A stretch of DNA of 64,000 nt from Bdellovibrionota bacterium. Lineage in GTDB: Bacteria > Bdellovibrionota > Bdellovibrionia > Bdellovibrionales > JAMPXM01. How positions within the stretch are numbered: the stretch's first letter is position 1; each line of letters starts with the position of its first letter. Shown in pieces: positions 38,019 to 46,213 of this stretch. Both the position numbers and the translations under genes were made by a program. The notes beneath the pieces were generated by a model. The model ran no database searches. It saw nothing but the letters and a program-made list of their open reading frames with translations, and was not told where the DNA came from. The stretch lies in contig CAUJGS010000044.1 in the NCBI GenBank assembly GCA_963170185.1, positions 1-64,000 of the forward strand, given 5' to 3'.

Positions 38019-39164
38019 GTGCAGCGCGTGGGATGGATCAGGACCGGAGCCTTGGGCGATCTTCTGGTTGGACTTGCTAGTTTGAAGGAGACGCTTGAGC
38101 TTTGGCCGGAGGCGAAGGTCACCGTTGTGGGGCCCAAGCTATGGTTGCAGGTTTTGGAGCCGGGGGCCTGGCCGCAGATTGATCGAGTTCTGACACTGGA
38201 GCGAAAAGCGACCGCAGGTGAGGTTTACGAATGCAGGCCTGCCGGTTCAGAAGCGAGTTCAGGCGCTGGTTCGAACGAGTTTCGGTGGTCCAAGACGGCG
38301 GGCTTTCGAACGCTTCGTGATGAGTTCGCGGACTACGACGCGATTTTCAACACACGAGTCGATTCCCCTCGCGAGGGGTTTCCGGCGTTTTGGTCGAGAG
38401 TCCCCGAGCGTTGGGGCACGGCCGATGGTTTAGCGAAGTGGATTTACACGCATCGCGGGACACACTTTGGCAAAGATCCGTTGATTCACGAGCGCGATGT
38501 GCCGTTGCTTTTGATGGACGAGGCCTCGCGCTCGGATATAGGCACGAAACTTCGGTCGATTTCGGATTTGCGCGGAAAGCTTGAGGCCTCGCCGCGAATT
38601 GCGAAATGGAGAAAGTTAGGGCTTCCGTGTCCTAGGCGATTTGCCGTCGAACGACCGACTGGGGCTTTGGCTGTGAGACGAGGAATTTTAGTGAACCCGA
38701 CTTCGTCTCGTCGGGAAAAGGCGTGGCCAGCGGAGAAGTTTCGCGACCTTTTGCCAAAGCTTCAAGCGCAGGCGGAGCGCTTGGGGGCATTCGGTCAAGG
38801 TGGCGCCGGTCTTGTGAAAGTCATTGGCGCACCAAATGAGACAGAGTGGTTGCGAGAGGTGGCGGGGCACGACTTTGAGATCGTGCAACCGAAGGGAATT
38901 GGCGAACTGTTTGAGGTGGTGTCGCGAGCCGCGACGCTTTTGACCAATACGAGTTCCGTGCAGTTTATCGCAGCGGCGACAGGGACACCGACTGTCACCT
39001 TGATGGGGCGGGCGCGACCTGAAGTCTGGGGACCACTTGGACCGCATGACCGCCTCGTTCGAGGCAAAGAGCCGTCTGGCGTTGAAGATCTTTTCGAACG
39101 AGAGCGTCTTGCCTACGAGAGTATCGAGCTTGAGGCGGTGTTAGAGGCGTTTACCAAGTTTTAA
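38019..39164 (+). CDS. GT9-family (heptosyltransferase-like) glycosyltransferase
   Basis: This is a 381-residue protein with the GT9 pattern. The start WIRTGALGDLLVGLASLKET is the usual IR.GALGD acceptor loop. RREKAWPAEKFRDLL, then LLTNTSSVQFIAAATGTPTV and LMGRARPEVWGPLGP in the C-domain, are the donor-site blocks. Family members add heptose (or another sugar) to lipid A core. The start is GTG with GGAGG 5 bases upstream. It is divergent from wecE with 55 bases between them. Confidence 0.85.
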   Translation: MQRVGWIRTGALGDLLVGLASLKETLELWPEAKVTVVGPKLWLQVLEPGAWPQIDRVLTLERKATAGEVYECRPAGSEASSGAGSNEFRWSKTAGFRTLRDEFADYDAIFNTRVDSPREGFPAFWSRVPERWGTADGLAKWIYTHRGTHFGKDPLIHERDVPLLLMDEASRSDIGTKLRSISDLRGKLEASPRIAKWRKLGLPCPRRFAVERPTGALAVRRGILVNPTSSRREKAWPAEKFRDLLPKLQAQAERLGAFGQGGAGLVKVIGAPNETEWLREVAGHDFEIVQPKGIGELFEVVSRAATLLTNTSSVQFIAAATGTPTVTLMGRARPEVWGPLGPHDRLVRGKEPSGVEDLFERERLAYESIELEAVLEAFTKF

Positions 39165-39344
39165 AGTGACCAAACCCGGCAGGGGTTCGCAATGTTTTCC
39201 TAGGTAGTACGGCCGAGCGGGCCCGAGGCGAGGGCCTATTTTGGCAAGCTGTTTGCCATCCCAAACCATTGGAACGGTACAGAGGGCTTCGGGGCTATAG
39301 AACTTGAGGCCCCTTACGCAACTGAAATTGAAACGGGAAATGGT

Positions 39345-39827
39345 ATGAAACGCTCGCAAGCTGGAACTGTCTTAGGTCTTTTACTTTCAACGCTGATTCT
39401 TTTGCCGACTAGCCGTGCGGAAGCTGGCGAATTGACGACGTCGGAGACGTTGGTCATGTACGCTCGCGAGAGCTTGCAGCGAGGACTTGGTGAAGAGCTT
39501 CAGCTGGCTCTCGGCTCGATTGAGCTGGAAGACGAGGCGGGTGTTGATGTTGGAAACGCGTTTCGTGCAATCGTGGGTGCGGAAAAGAAGCGCTACGAGC
39601 TTCAGTTTCGTGCAATCGACCGCAGCGGTCAGCAATACACAGGGCGCACGAAGTTGATCGTGCAGGCCATTTCGAACATGGACGATGACAAAGGAAACGA
39701 CAACAACACGACTCTTCGTGGTCAAGATCTTGGCACGGGCCGCTTGATCCGAGCTCAGCTTCAAGTTTATTCGGCGCCTGCCGTTGCGGTGACTTCGAAG
39801 TCGTTGTTCCTGCGTCCGATCAAGTAA
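39345..39827 (+). CDS. Small secreted protein of unknown function
   Basis: This is a 160-residue protein that I do not recognise. A signal peptide is clear (KRS, then GTVLGLLLSTLILLPTS, probable cleavage after SRA or AEA near residue 25). The mature part is about 133 residues, begins ELTTSETLVMYARESLQRGL, includes an acidic DDDKGNDNN loop and ends in a beta-like stretch (IRAQLQVYSAPAVAV). It has no cysteine in the mature part. The upstream 180 bases contain an inverted repeat TGGCAA-GCTGT-TTGCCA (39242-39258). It converges with the OsmC gene, 3 bases apart. Confidence 0.7.
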   Translation: MKRSQAGTVLGLLLSTLILLPTSRAEAGELTTSETLVMYARESLQRGLGEELQLALGSIELEDEAGVDVGNAFRAIVGAEKKRYELQFRAIDRSGQQYTGRTKLIVQAISNMDDDKGNDNNTTLRGQDLGTGRLIRAQLQVYSAPAVAVTSKSLFLRPIK

Positions 39828-39830
39828 TTC

Positions 39831-40235
39831 TCAAAGCCAGCTAAATGTCATCGGTGCCTCGAGCGCTTCGGCGAGGCTTCTTGCGACCGGACAGCCACGT
39901 GCGATGGTTTCAAGCTTCGCGCGTGCCGCCTCGGGAATTTTTGCGGGCATCGTCACGCTAACGGTTAGTTTTGCGACTCGTCTCGGGTTGGCCGCCATCT
40001 CTTTGATCACTTCGGCCTTTGCACCCGTCATATCCAAACCATCTTGCTCGGCACTGATCGCCATCACTGTTAGCAGGCAGCTCCCAAGAGCGGCCGCCGT
40101 GAGATCGGTGGGCGAGAATGTTTCGCCTTTGCCATTGTTGTCTTTCGGGGCATCGGTTTCGATGACTGACTGCGACGGGCCGTGGGTGATTTTCGTGTGT
40201 TTTTGGCCTGTGTAGACTGCTTCGACTTTGACCAT
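39831..40235 (-). CDS. OsmC/Ohr-family protein
   Basis: This is a 134-residue peroxiredoxin-like protein. The two catalytic cysteines are in ALGSCLLTVMAI and ARGCPVARSLAEAL. FSPTDLTAAAL is the usual block before the first. Family members reduce organic hydroperoxides with a Cys pair. The ATG has GGAGG 6 bases upstream. It is divergent from lemA with 68 bases between the starts. Confidence 0.88.
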   Translation of the reverse strand: MVKVEAVYTGQKHTKITHGPSQSVIETDAPKDNNGKGETFSPTDLTAAALGSCLLTVMAISAEQDGLDMTGAKAEVIKEMAANPRRVAKLTVSVTMPAKIPEAARAKLETIARGCPVARSLAEALEAPMTFSWL

Positions 40236-40303
40236 CGTGACCTCCGGAAAATTCAAGGGTAGGATTTTAGGACTTGGCGGCTTTGGCTAAAGGAGAAATG
40301 AAA

Positions 40304-40906
40304 ATGCGTCAACTTATGGATCAATCATTGTTGCGAATCGCTCTGTTGGTGGGATTTGTCGTTTTGGCTTCGGGCTGCGGTATCCAGTCGATCCCGATGG
40401 CGAAAAACGAAGTGGATGCTTCTTTGGCGGAAGTCATGAACCAGTACAAACGTCGTTCCGACTTGATCCCGAACCTCGTCGAAACGGTGAAGGGCTACGC
40501 TAAGCAAGAGAATTCGACATTGACGGCGGTCACGGAAGCTCGTGCACGTGCGACGTCCATGAATATCGACCCGTCGAAAGTTTCTCCGGAAGATTTGCAG
40601 AAGTTCTCTCAAGCTCAGGGGCAGCTTTCGCAGGCGCTTGGCCGTCTTTTGATGGTTACGGAAAACTACCCGGACCTGAAGTCGAACCAGAACTTTCGTG
40701 ATCTCCAAGCGCAGCTTGAGGGAACGGAAAACCGCATTACAGTGGCGCGCAATCGTTACATCGAGTCGATCAAGACATTCAACAATCTCGTGACGGTCTT
40801 TCCGACAAGTCTGACGAACTCGTTCATGTTCAAACATCAGCCGATGCCGCAGTTTGGGGCTGAGGTCACCGAGGAAGAGAAGAAAGCTCCAGCGGTGAAG
40901 TTCTGA
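40304..40906 (+). CDS. lemA: LemA-family lipoprotein
   Basis: This is a 200-residue LemA protein. A lipobox LASGC follows a hydrophobic segment (RIALLVGFVVLASGC), so lipid anchoring is likely. The conserved helical body has YKRRSDLIPNLVETVKGYAK, TALTEARA-like VTEARARATS, TENYPDLKSNQNFRDLQAQL and GTENRITVARNRYIE. The ATG with AGGAG 8 bases away was preferred over one 6 bases upstream. It is the first gene of a LemA-TPM-TPM operon; the function of LemA is not settled. Confidence 0.93.
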   Translation: MRQLMDQSLLRIALLVGFVVLASGCGIQSIPMAKNEVDASLAEVMNQYKRRSDLIPNLVETVKGYAKQENSTLTAVTEARARATSMNIDPSKVSPEDLQKFSQAQGQLSQALGRLLMVTENYPDLKSNQNFRDLQAQLEGTENRITVARNRYIESIKTFNNLVTVFPTSLTNSFMFKHQPMPQFGAEVTEEEKKAPAVKF

Positions 40907-40917
40907 GAGGACTCGTC

Positions 40918-41685
40918 GTGCTTAAAGCCACGTTCGCGAGAATCATTTTCGGCTGTTTGATTTTGGCTCCGACGGCGGCGTTGGCGGACTTTGTCGTGCC
41001 TCGACTGACCGGACCGGTTGTCGACGAGGCGAAGGTTCTTTCGAGCGAGACGCGTAGAGAACTCGACTTCACGATTCGACGCTTGCAGGAAGCTGGTGGC
41101 CCACAGGTGAACGTCGTGACGGTTGAGTCGCTTGGTGGGCTTCCAATTGAAACGGCGTCGATTCGTATTGCCGACGCCTGGAAGCTTGGCGATCAGAAGC
41201 GCGATGATGGCGTGATCTTGTTGGTCGCCATGGCCGACAAGAAGATTCGCATTGAGGTTGGGCAGGGGCTTGAAGGGCTTCTGACCGATCTCGACAGTCG
41301 CCGGATCATTGACGAACAGATGGTTCCCTACTTCCGAAGTGGGCAGGCGGATTTTGGCATTCTGACGGGCGCCAAAGCTATCATCGGCAAAGTGGCGCCG
41401 ACGCACGCAAAAGGGGAGTTCGCGGCGATGCCCGTCCGAAAACGGTCGTCGTCGACAGAAATCCCACTGCCGTTGTTGTTGTTGATCATCGCCATTTTCG
41501 TTATCGCAAGTCGGCTACAGAAACGTGGACGTTATCGTCGCTTCAGGGGCTACGATCCGCGGCGTTCGGCGGGAGGTTGGACAAGTGGCGGCGGTTATTG
41601 GTCCGGCGGTGGTGGCAGCAGTGGTGGCGGTTGGTCCGGCGGCGGCGGCGGTTTTTCTGGCGGCGGCGCTTCGGGGGGTTGGTAA
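40918..41685 (+). CDS. TPM-domain protein (YgcG-like) with Gly-rich tail
   Basis: This 255-residue protein has a signal peptide (IIFGCLILAPTAALA), a periplasmic TPM domain at about residues 27-160 (GPVVDEAKVLSSETRRELDF, GDQKRDDGVILLVAMADKKI, IEVGQGLEGLLTD), one membrane span near residues 180-196 and a Gly/Ser/Trp-rich tail (GGGYWSGGGGSSGGG). TPM domains are proposed to be phosphatases or folding factors. The start is GTG. The gene follows lemA by 11 bases, a widespread pairing, and overlaps the next TPM gene (TAATG). Confidence 0.9.
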   Translation: MLKATFARIIFGCLILAPTAALADFVVPRLTGPVVDEAKVLSSETRRELDFTIRRLQEAGGPQVNVVTVESLGGLPIETASIRIADAWKLGDQKRDDGVILLVAMADKKIRIEVGQGLEGLLTDLDSRRIIDEQMVPYFRSGQADFGILTGAKAIIGKVAPTHAKGEFAAMPVRKRSSSTEIPLPLLLLIIAIFVIASRLQKRGRYRRFRGYDPRRSAGGWTSGGGYWSGGGGSSGGGWSGGGGGFSGGGASGGW

Positions 41686-42428
41686 TGAAACGGCAAGAAC
41701 TTCCTGACTGGATCGGCGAATACCTTTCCTACGAAGAAGCGGAGCGTATCGAAGAGGCTGTGAAAGAGGTTGAGAAACGAACATCGGCCGAGATCGTGCC
41801 GATGATTGTGCGTCGGTCGACAATGAAGGCCACCGGTGAACGGATCATTTTTTGGATCTGTTTTGGTTTTCTTGGTGTTGGTGGAGCGACGTGGTTTGCG
41901 TTTGTTGGCGGCCTCGACGAAGCCTTGCTCAGTCGCTTGATCGAGCGCTTTGGTCTTTGGCCGTCGGAGTGGATGTATCGGGTGATGGCTGGAGCGGCTG
42001 AGACGGCGGTGGCCGGAGCTATGTTCCTTCTCTCTTGGTTCGTCGCGGGACAGATTGCCGATGTGGAGTGGTTGCATCGCTTGGTGTTTCCGCCGAGAGA
42101 TCAGGCTTTGCAGGTTGAGCATCGCGCACAGGCGGAATTTTTCGCGTCGGATTTGAGATCGACATCGGGACGAACCGGGGTTTTGGTTTTTGTTTCGTTG
42201 TTGGAGCGGCGGGCGGTGATCTTGGCCGACGAGGCGATCTCCTCGAAACTGGATCGCGAAGTTTGGAAGTCGACGCTTGAGACTTTGGTGAAAGCGATCG
42301 CCAACGGTGAGATGGCGCGCGGTTATATCGCGTCGGTCGGTATTATAGGCCGCTTGCTCGAGCCACTTTTTCCGCCATGTGAGCGAAACCCCAATGAGCT
42401 AGACGACCGCCTCCGCATAAAAGAATAG
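41685..42428 (+). CDS. Second TPM-domain membrane protein
   Basis: This is a 247-residue relative of the preceding protein with a changed layout. A TPM-like N-terminus (YEEAERIEEAVKEVEKRTSA, EIVPMIVRRS) is interrupted by two membrane spans (about residues 56-75 and 100-125). It then resumes with FFASDLRSTSGRTGVLVFVS, LLERRAVILADEAISSKLD and GEMARGYIASVGIIGRLLEP. A longer frame overlapping the Gly-rich tail is rejected. It is coupled by TAATG overlap to the first TPM gene. Function unknown, presumably with LemA. Confidence 0.82.
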   Translation: MKRQELPDWIGEYLSYEEAERIEEAVKEVEKRTSAEIVPMIVRRSTMKATGERIIFWICFGFLGVGGATWFAFVGGLDEALLSRLIERFGLWPSEWMYRVMAGAAETAVAGAMFLLSWFVAGQIADVEWLHRLVFPPRDQALQVEHRAQAEFFASDLRSTSGRTGVLVFVSLLERRAVILADEAISSKLDREVWKSTLETLVKAIANGEMARGYIASVGIIGRLLEPLFPPCERNPNELDDRLRIKE

Positions 42429-42577
42429 GGCGAAGCAAAGCGCAGGCGAAGCCGTAGCGGTATATGAAAAATTGCTGAGCCAAGGGCGAAGCAAAGCGCA
42501 GGCGAAGCCGTAGCGGTATATGAAAAATTGCTGAGCCAAGGGCGAAGCAAAGCGCAGGCGAAGCCGTAGCGGTATAT
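42428..42577. repeat. 56-bp tandem repeat, 2.7 exact copies
   Basis: The unit begins GGGCGAAGCAAAGCGCAGGC and ends TTGCTGAGCCAA. Copies start at 42428, 42484 and 42540; the third stops after 38 bases at TATAT, right at the stop codon of erpA. No difference between copies was seen. The first copy begins on the last base of the TPM gene's stop. The array fills the whole space between two converging genes. Confidence 0.95.
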
Positions 42578-42904
42578 TTAGACGCCGAAAGACGAGCCGC
42601 AGCCGCAGGTTTTTGAGGCGTTCGGGTTCTGGAAGACGAAGCCTTTGCCGTTAAGCCCGCCCTCGTAATCGAGGACCATACCGACGATATAGAGAAAGCT
42701 CTTTTTGTCGATCACCACACGCGTGCCGTGTTGATCGAAGATCTTGTCGTCGTCTGTGGTTTTGGAGTCGAAGTCGAGCTTGTAGGACATGCCAGAGCAG
42801 CCGCCGGGAACGATTTTAACTCGTAAGAAACCGTCGTCCTCGACGTTGGATTCGGATTTGAGTTTGAGGATCTGTTTTGCTGCGGATTCGCTGACTTGAA
42901 CCAT
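42578..42904 (-). CDS. erpA: Iron-sulfur cluster insertion protein (IscA/ErpA type)
   Basis: This is a 108-residue A-type carrier with the three cluster cysteines: GGCSG near residue 36 and CGCGSSF at the C-terminus. VSESAAKQILKLKSE and NPNASKTCGCGSSF match ErpA/IscA. It carries Fe-S clusters to target proteins. It stands alone, without iscSU, so ErpA is more likely than IscA. It converges on the 56-bp repeat array. Confidence 0.92.
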   Translation of the reverse strand: MVQVSESAAKQILKLKSESNVEDDGFLRVKIVPGGCSGMSYKLDFDSKTTDDDKIFDQHGTRVVIDKKSFLYIVGMVLDYEGGLNGKGFVFQNPNASKTCGCGSSFGV

Positions 42905-42998
42905 GAGACCAGTCTAGCAGATTCCCTAGAGGTGGGCAAAGGCCCTTGCTTGAACTGGGTCGGGTTTCAGACGCCTTTACTTTGTTTCGCGGCCTAAA

Positions 42999-43021
42999 CC
43001 CTTTAAACTCGGTTTAAAGGG
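42999..43021 (+). promoter_or_regulatory. Perfect hairpin covering the nrdJ ribosome binding site
   Basis: CCCTTTAAAC-TCG-GTTTAAAGGG is a 10-bp perfect inverted repeat with a 3-base loop. Flanking GGCC (42991-42994 and 43022-43025) can extend the pairing across a 4-base bulge. The only Shine-Dalgarno for the nrdJ GTG (AAAGGGGG) is in the 3' arm. It could sequester translation or act as a DNA operator; it does not resemble the NrdR box. Confidence 0.65.
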
Positions 43022-43028
43022 GGCCTGA

Positions 43029-45332
43029 GTGGCAAAACGATCGGGGCTGCGGTTCACCGAATCTCGAAATGGACTGGCGGGGGTGACATGGAAACACCGC
43101 GAAAGTCTGATTCGTGGCGAGAGCGGCGAAGCCTTGCAAAGCGCTCGGCAGATTGAGGCTCCTGCTTCTTGGTCGGATCAGGCCGTGAATATCGTCGCTC
43201 GCCAGTATCTGCGCTCGCGACTTCCGGGCGATGTCGCCGAAACCAGTATCCGCGCGATGATTGCGCGCGTGGTGAACGAAGTTCGCGAGTTTGGCGAAAG
43301 TCATATTGCGGTGTTCGACGGTGCGGAATCGGCCGCGAGGTTTCAGCAGGTGCTGGAAGAAATTTTGGTTTCGCAGAAGGCGTCGTTTAATTCTCCGGTT
43401 TGGTTTAATTGCGGAATTTGGAAGACCTACGGAGTTGTCGGCAACGAAGGCAACTGGGCGATCGAATTGAGTTCGCTGACGGCGTCGACCGGCGGTCGCA
43501 AGGAGTTTCGGCGATTGGACAACTCTTACGAACGACCGCAAGTCTCCGCCTGTTTCATTCAGAGTATTGAAGATGATCTGAACTCGATTTTTGATCTGGT
43601 AAAGAGTGAGGCTCGTCTTTTTAAGTTTGGTAGCGGTTCGGGAACGAATTTTTCGAATCTTCGTTCTCGCTATGAACTCCTCTCGGGCGGCGGCACGAGT
43701 TCGGGGCTGATGAGCTTTCTTGAGGTCTTTGACCGGGCTGCGGGTGCGACGAAATCGGGTGGCACGACGAGGCGTGCGGCGAAGATGGTTTGTTTGGATC
43801 TCGACCATCCAGAAATTTTCGAATTTGTTCGCTGGAAAGCCAAAGAAGAGGCCAAAGCGCAGACGCTGATCAAGGCGGGTTTTTCGGGCGGGATGGACGG
43901 CGAAGCCTACCGAACGGTGTCGGGGCAGAACTCAAACAACTCGGTGAGGATTCCTGACGCTTTCATGCAGGCCGTGGAAAGCGACGGCGATTGGTCGACC
44001 GTGGAGAGAACGACGGGTAAAACCGTGCGCACATTTAAAGCGCGCGAGCTGATGCGTGCAATTTGTGAGTCGGCTTGGATTTGCGCCGACCCGGGTGTTC
44101 AGTTTGAGGCGTCGATTCAGCGTTGGCACACGTGTAAGGTGACGGGGCCGATTAGGGCCTCGAATCCTTGCTCGGAGTTCATGTTTCTCGACGACACGGC
44201 CTGCAATTTGGCGTCGTTGAATCTGCTGAAGTTTCTGGACGAAAGCGGACGGTTTGATATTGCCGACTTTCAATCGGCGGTTCGCACACTCATTGTTGCG
44301 CAAGAGACCTTCGTGGATTTGGCGAGTTATCCGACCAAGGAGATTGCCGAGCGATCGCATCGCTTTCGTCCGCTGGGTTTAGGCTATGCCAACCTCGGGG
44401 CGACCTTGATGGCGCTTGGGCTTCCCTATGACTCGGACGAAGCGCGAAGCTTTGCAGCGGCATTGACCTCACTGATGACAGCCACGGCATACACCGCGAG
44501 TTCGGAGTTGGCGGCCTGTCTAGGTACGTTCGAGGGATTCGCCGAAAACCGTGAGGCGATGCTTGGCGTGATCGCGCTTCATCGCCAGGCGGATCAAGAC
44601 CGTGCGAAGAAGGCGCAGTTTAAAACTTTGGACGAGGCCGCCGCTTTGGCTTGGGCCCGCGCAGAGGAACTTGGCGGCAAGCAGGGATTTCGCAACGCTC
44701 AGGTAACGGTGTTGGCGCCAACAGGCACGATCGCGTTTATGATGGATTGTGACACGACGGGGATTGAGCCGGATTTCGCGCTGGTGAAACGAAAGGCTCT
44801 TTCTGGCGGCGGAAGTCTTTTGATCGTCAATCGAACGGTTGGACGAGCGCTTCGTGGCCTCAAATACGATGAAGCGACGATTCGCCGAATAGAAAGTGGT
44901 CTTGAAAACGGCACGGAAGCAGGAAGTGCTTCGGGTCTTGCGAAGCTAGGAGTTCGGCCGGAACATCTGTCGGTGTTTCATTGCGCTTCGGAAATTCGCC
45001 CCGAAGCTCATTTAAAAATGATGGCGGTCGTGCAGCCGTTTTTAAGTGGTGCGATTTCGAAGACGGTGAACCTTCCGGCGCGGGCTTCTGTTGAGGATGT
45101 TGAAGCGGCGTATCGCTTGGCGTGGAAGCTTGGCTTAAAAGCCGTTGCGATCTACCGAGATGGTTCGAAGGGAGCTCAGCCGCTAGTGACGTTGGGCGTC
45201 GGCGGCAACGCTGCTAGCTCGATGTCGTTTCAAGCTCAGTCGGAGCGTTGTCCTGTGTGCCGTCATCCGTCTGTTCTGAGCGGGACGTGCTGGGTGTGCC
45301 CAAACTGTGGCCATTCGATTTCATGTTCGTGA
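43029..45332 (+). CDS. nrdJ: Adenosylcobalamin-dependent (class II) ribonucleotide reductase
   Basis: This is a 767-residue class II ribonucleotide reductase, which makes deoxynucleotides using B12. [30 protein letters not shown] and the thiyl-site motif NPCSE (N379, C381, E383) followed by [15 protein letters not shown] are clear. The redox partner cysteine is in [13 protein letters not shown]. The C-terminus has paired cysteines ([20 protein letters not shown]) like a zinc ribbon. It is shorter than the long NrdJ form of about 950 residues. The start is GTG within a hairpin leader. Its last 119 bases overlap a gene on the other strand. Confidence 0.93.
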   Translation: MAKRSGLRFTESRNGLAGVTWKHRESLIRGESGEALQSARQIEAPASWSDQAVNIVARQYLRSRLPGDVAETSIRAMIARVVNEVREFGESHIAVFDGAESAARFQQVLEEILVSQKASFNSPVWFNCGIWKTYGVVGNEGNWAIELSSLTASTGGRKEFRRLDNSYERPQVSACFIQSIEDDLNSIFDLVKSEARLFKFGSGSGTNFSNLRSRYELLSGGGTSSGLMSFLEVFDRAAGATKSGGTTRRAAKMVCLDLDHPEIFEFVRWKAKEEAKAQTLIKAGFSGGMDGEAYRTVSGQNSNNSVRIPDAFMQAVESDGDWSTVERTTGKTVRTFKARELMRAICESAWICADPGVQFEASIQRWHTCKVTGPIRASNPCSEFMFLDDTACNLASLNLLKFLDESGRFDIADFQSAVRTLIVAQETFVDLASYPTKEIAERSHRFRPLGLGYANLGATLMALGLPYDSDEARSFAAALTSLMTATAYTASSELAACLGTFEGFAENREAMLGVIALHRQADQDRAKKAQFKTLDEAAALAWARAEELGGKQGFRNAQVTVLAPTGTIAFMMDCDTTGIEPDFALVKRKALSGGGSLLIVNRTVGRALRGLKYDEATIRRIESGLENGTEAGSASGLAKLGVRPEHLSVFHCASEIRPEAHLKMMAVVQPFLSGAISKTVNLPARASVEDVEAAYRLAWKLGLKAVAIYRDGSKGAQPLVTLGVGGNAASSMSFQAQSERCPVCRHPSVLSGTCWVCPNCGHSISCS

Positions 45333-46203
45333 TCGCCAGTCTTACATCCGGCAGTGAGCGCGAGACTCTAGCGAGCTGATGGCGCACAATCATATTCATT
45401 TCGGGATGCGACGCGGGTTGAATCGGATCGCGTGCAAGTTCGATCGCAAGCTTGATTGTTTCATCGAAGGCGGTGTCGATCTTTTTGAAAGTCGAAAGAC
45501 GCCGGCCTTGAGCGAAAGTTTCAAAAGACCATCTCGAAGAGATCAAGAAGTAGAGCTTAAGGCGTAAGGACCAGTTGGGAGCAGTCGCTAGAGCGTGGTT
45601 TGCCTCTTTCCAAAGGTCTGTCGCCACGGCCGTCAAAGTTTCGCGGCTCCGCGTGCGCCAAGTTTCGGGAAGCCAATCTGGCCGTGCGCTGGGTGTTGTG
45701 GTTGCCAGCCGTGCGAGTTGAAGGGACAAGGTGAGATCGGCAAGCGCTTGCAAAGGTGGAGTTTGCGAATCCGACGTGAGTGCCGTGGCCAGTAGCGCGT
45801 TTTTGGTCTGCTCAAGACGATGGAAGACTCGAAGAACATCTTCGTCGGTGCGGGGGTGAATGCGGCGAAGAACGACTTCCACGCCGTTTAGGTGATCGAC
45901 CACCAATTGCATCGGAAATGGTCGAATCTGAAACTCGGCGATCTGAAGCTCGTGCCAGGCGCGTAGTGCCACGGCGACGTTCGGATAATCCAGCATGAGC
46001 TCGCGTTGGATATCGGTGGTTTCGGGGCTTGTCGCGTCGGGCTTCAGAAGCACGGTCTCTAGGCGCCGGAGGCTTTCGAGGGCTTCTTGAGTTGAGCCAA
46101 AGCCAGCAAGCAGTTTGCGAAAGACCGTTTCCATGGTGCGACAGTTTTCAAACGCGCGCCGTTTGCGGCTGTCGAGGAGAATCTTTGCAAGGAACTGCTT
46201 CAT
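45214..46203 (-). CDS. Unknown protein, co-oriented with crtY
   Basis: This is a 329-residue, mostly alpha-helical protein that I do not recognise. It has no signal peptide or membrane span. It begins [20 protein letters not shown] and ends in a low-complexity Ser/Thr/Asp tail ([20 protein letters not shown]). A start at AAGGGA-N6-ATG was chosen; a longer frame overlaps crtY. It lies 10 bases after crtY on the same strand, so a link to carotenoid metabolism is possible. The tail overlaps the 3' end of nrdJ by 119 bases, which is unusual, so the true end may be shorter in relatives. Confidence 0.65.
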   Translation of the reverse strand: MKQFLAKILLDSRKRRAFENCRTMETVFRKLLAGFGSTQEALESLRRLETVLLKPDATSPETTDIQRELMLDYPNVAVALRAWHELQIAEFQIRPFPMQLVVDHLNGVEVVLRRIHPRTDEDVLRVFHRLEQTKNALLATALTSDSQTPPLQALADLTLSLQLARLATTTPSARPDWLPETWRTRSRETLTAVATDLWKEANHALATAPNWSLRLKLYFLISSRWSFETFAQGRRLSTFKKIDTAFDETIKLAIELARDPIQPASHPEMNMIVRHQLARVSRSLPDVRLAITNMKSNGHSLGTPSTSRSEQTDDGTQDNAPTELETTSS

Positions 46204-46213
46204 GGCGGTCCCT

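Noticed and set aside
41577-41684. 36-codon Arg/Trp-rich N-terminal extension of the second TPM gene
   Set aside because: It is the out-of-frame reading of the Gly-rich tail of the first TPM gene; the TAATG start fits the domain start.
42428-42577. CRISPR-like array
   Set aside because: The copies are directly joined without spacers and only 2.7 units long, and no cas genes are present.
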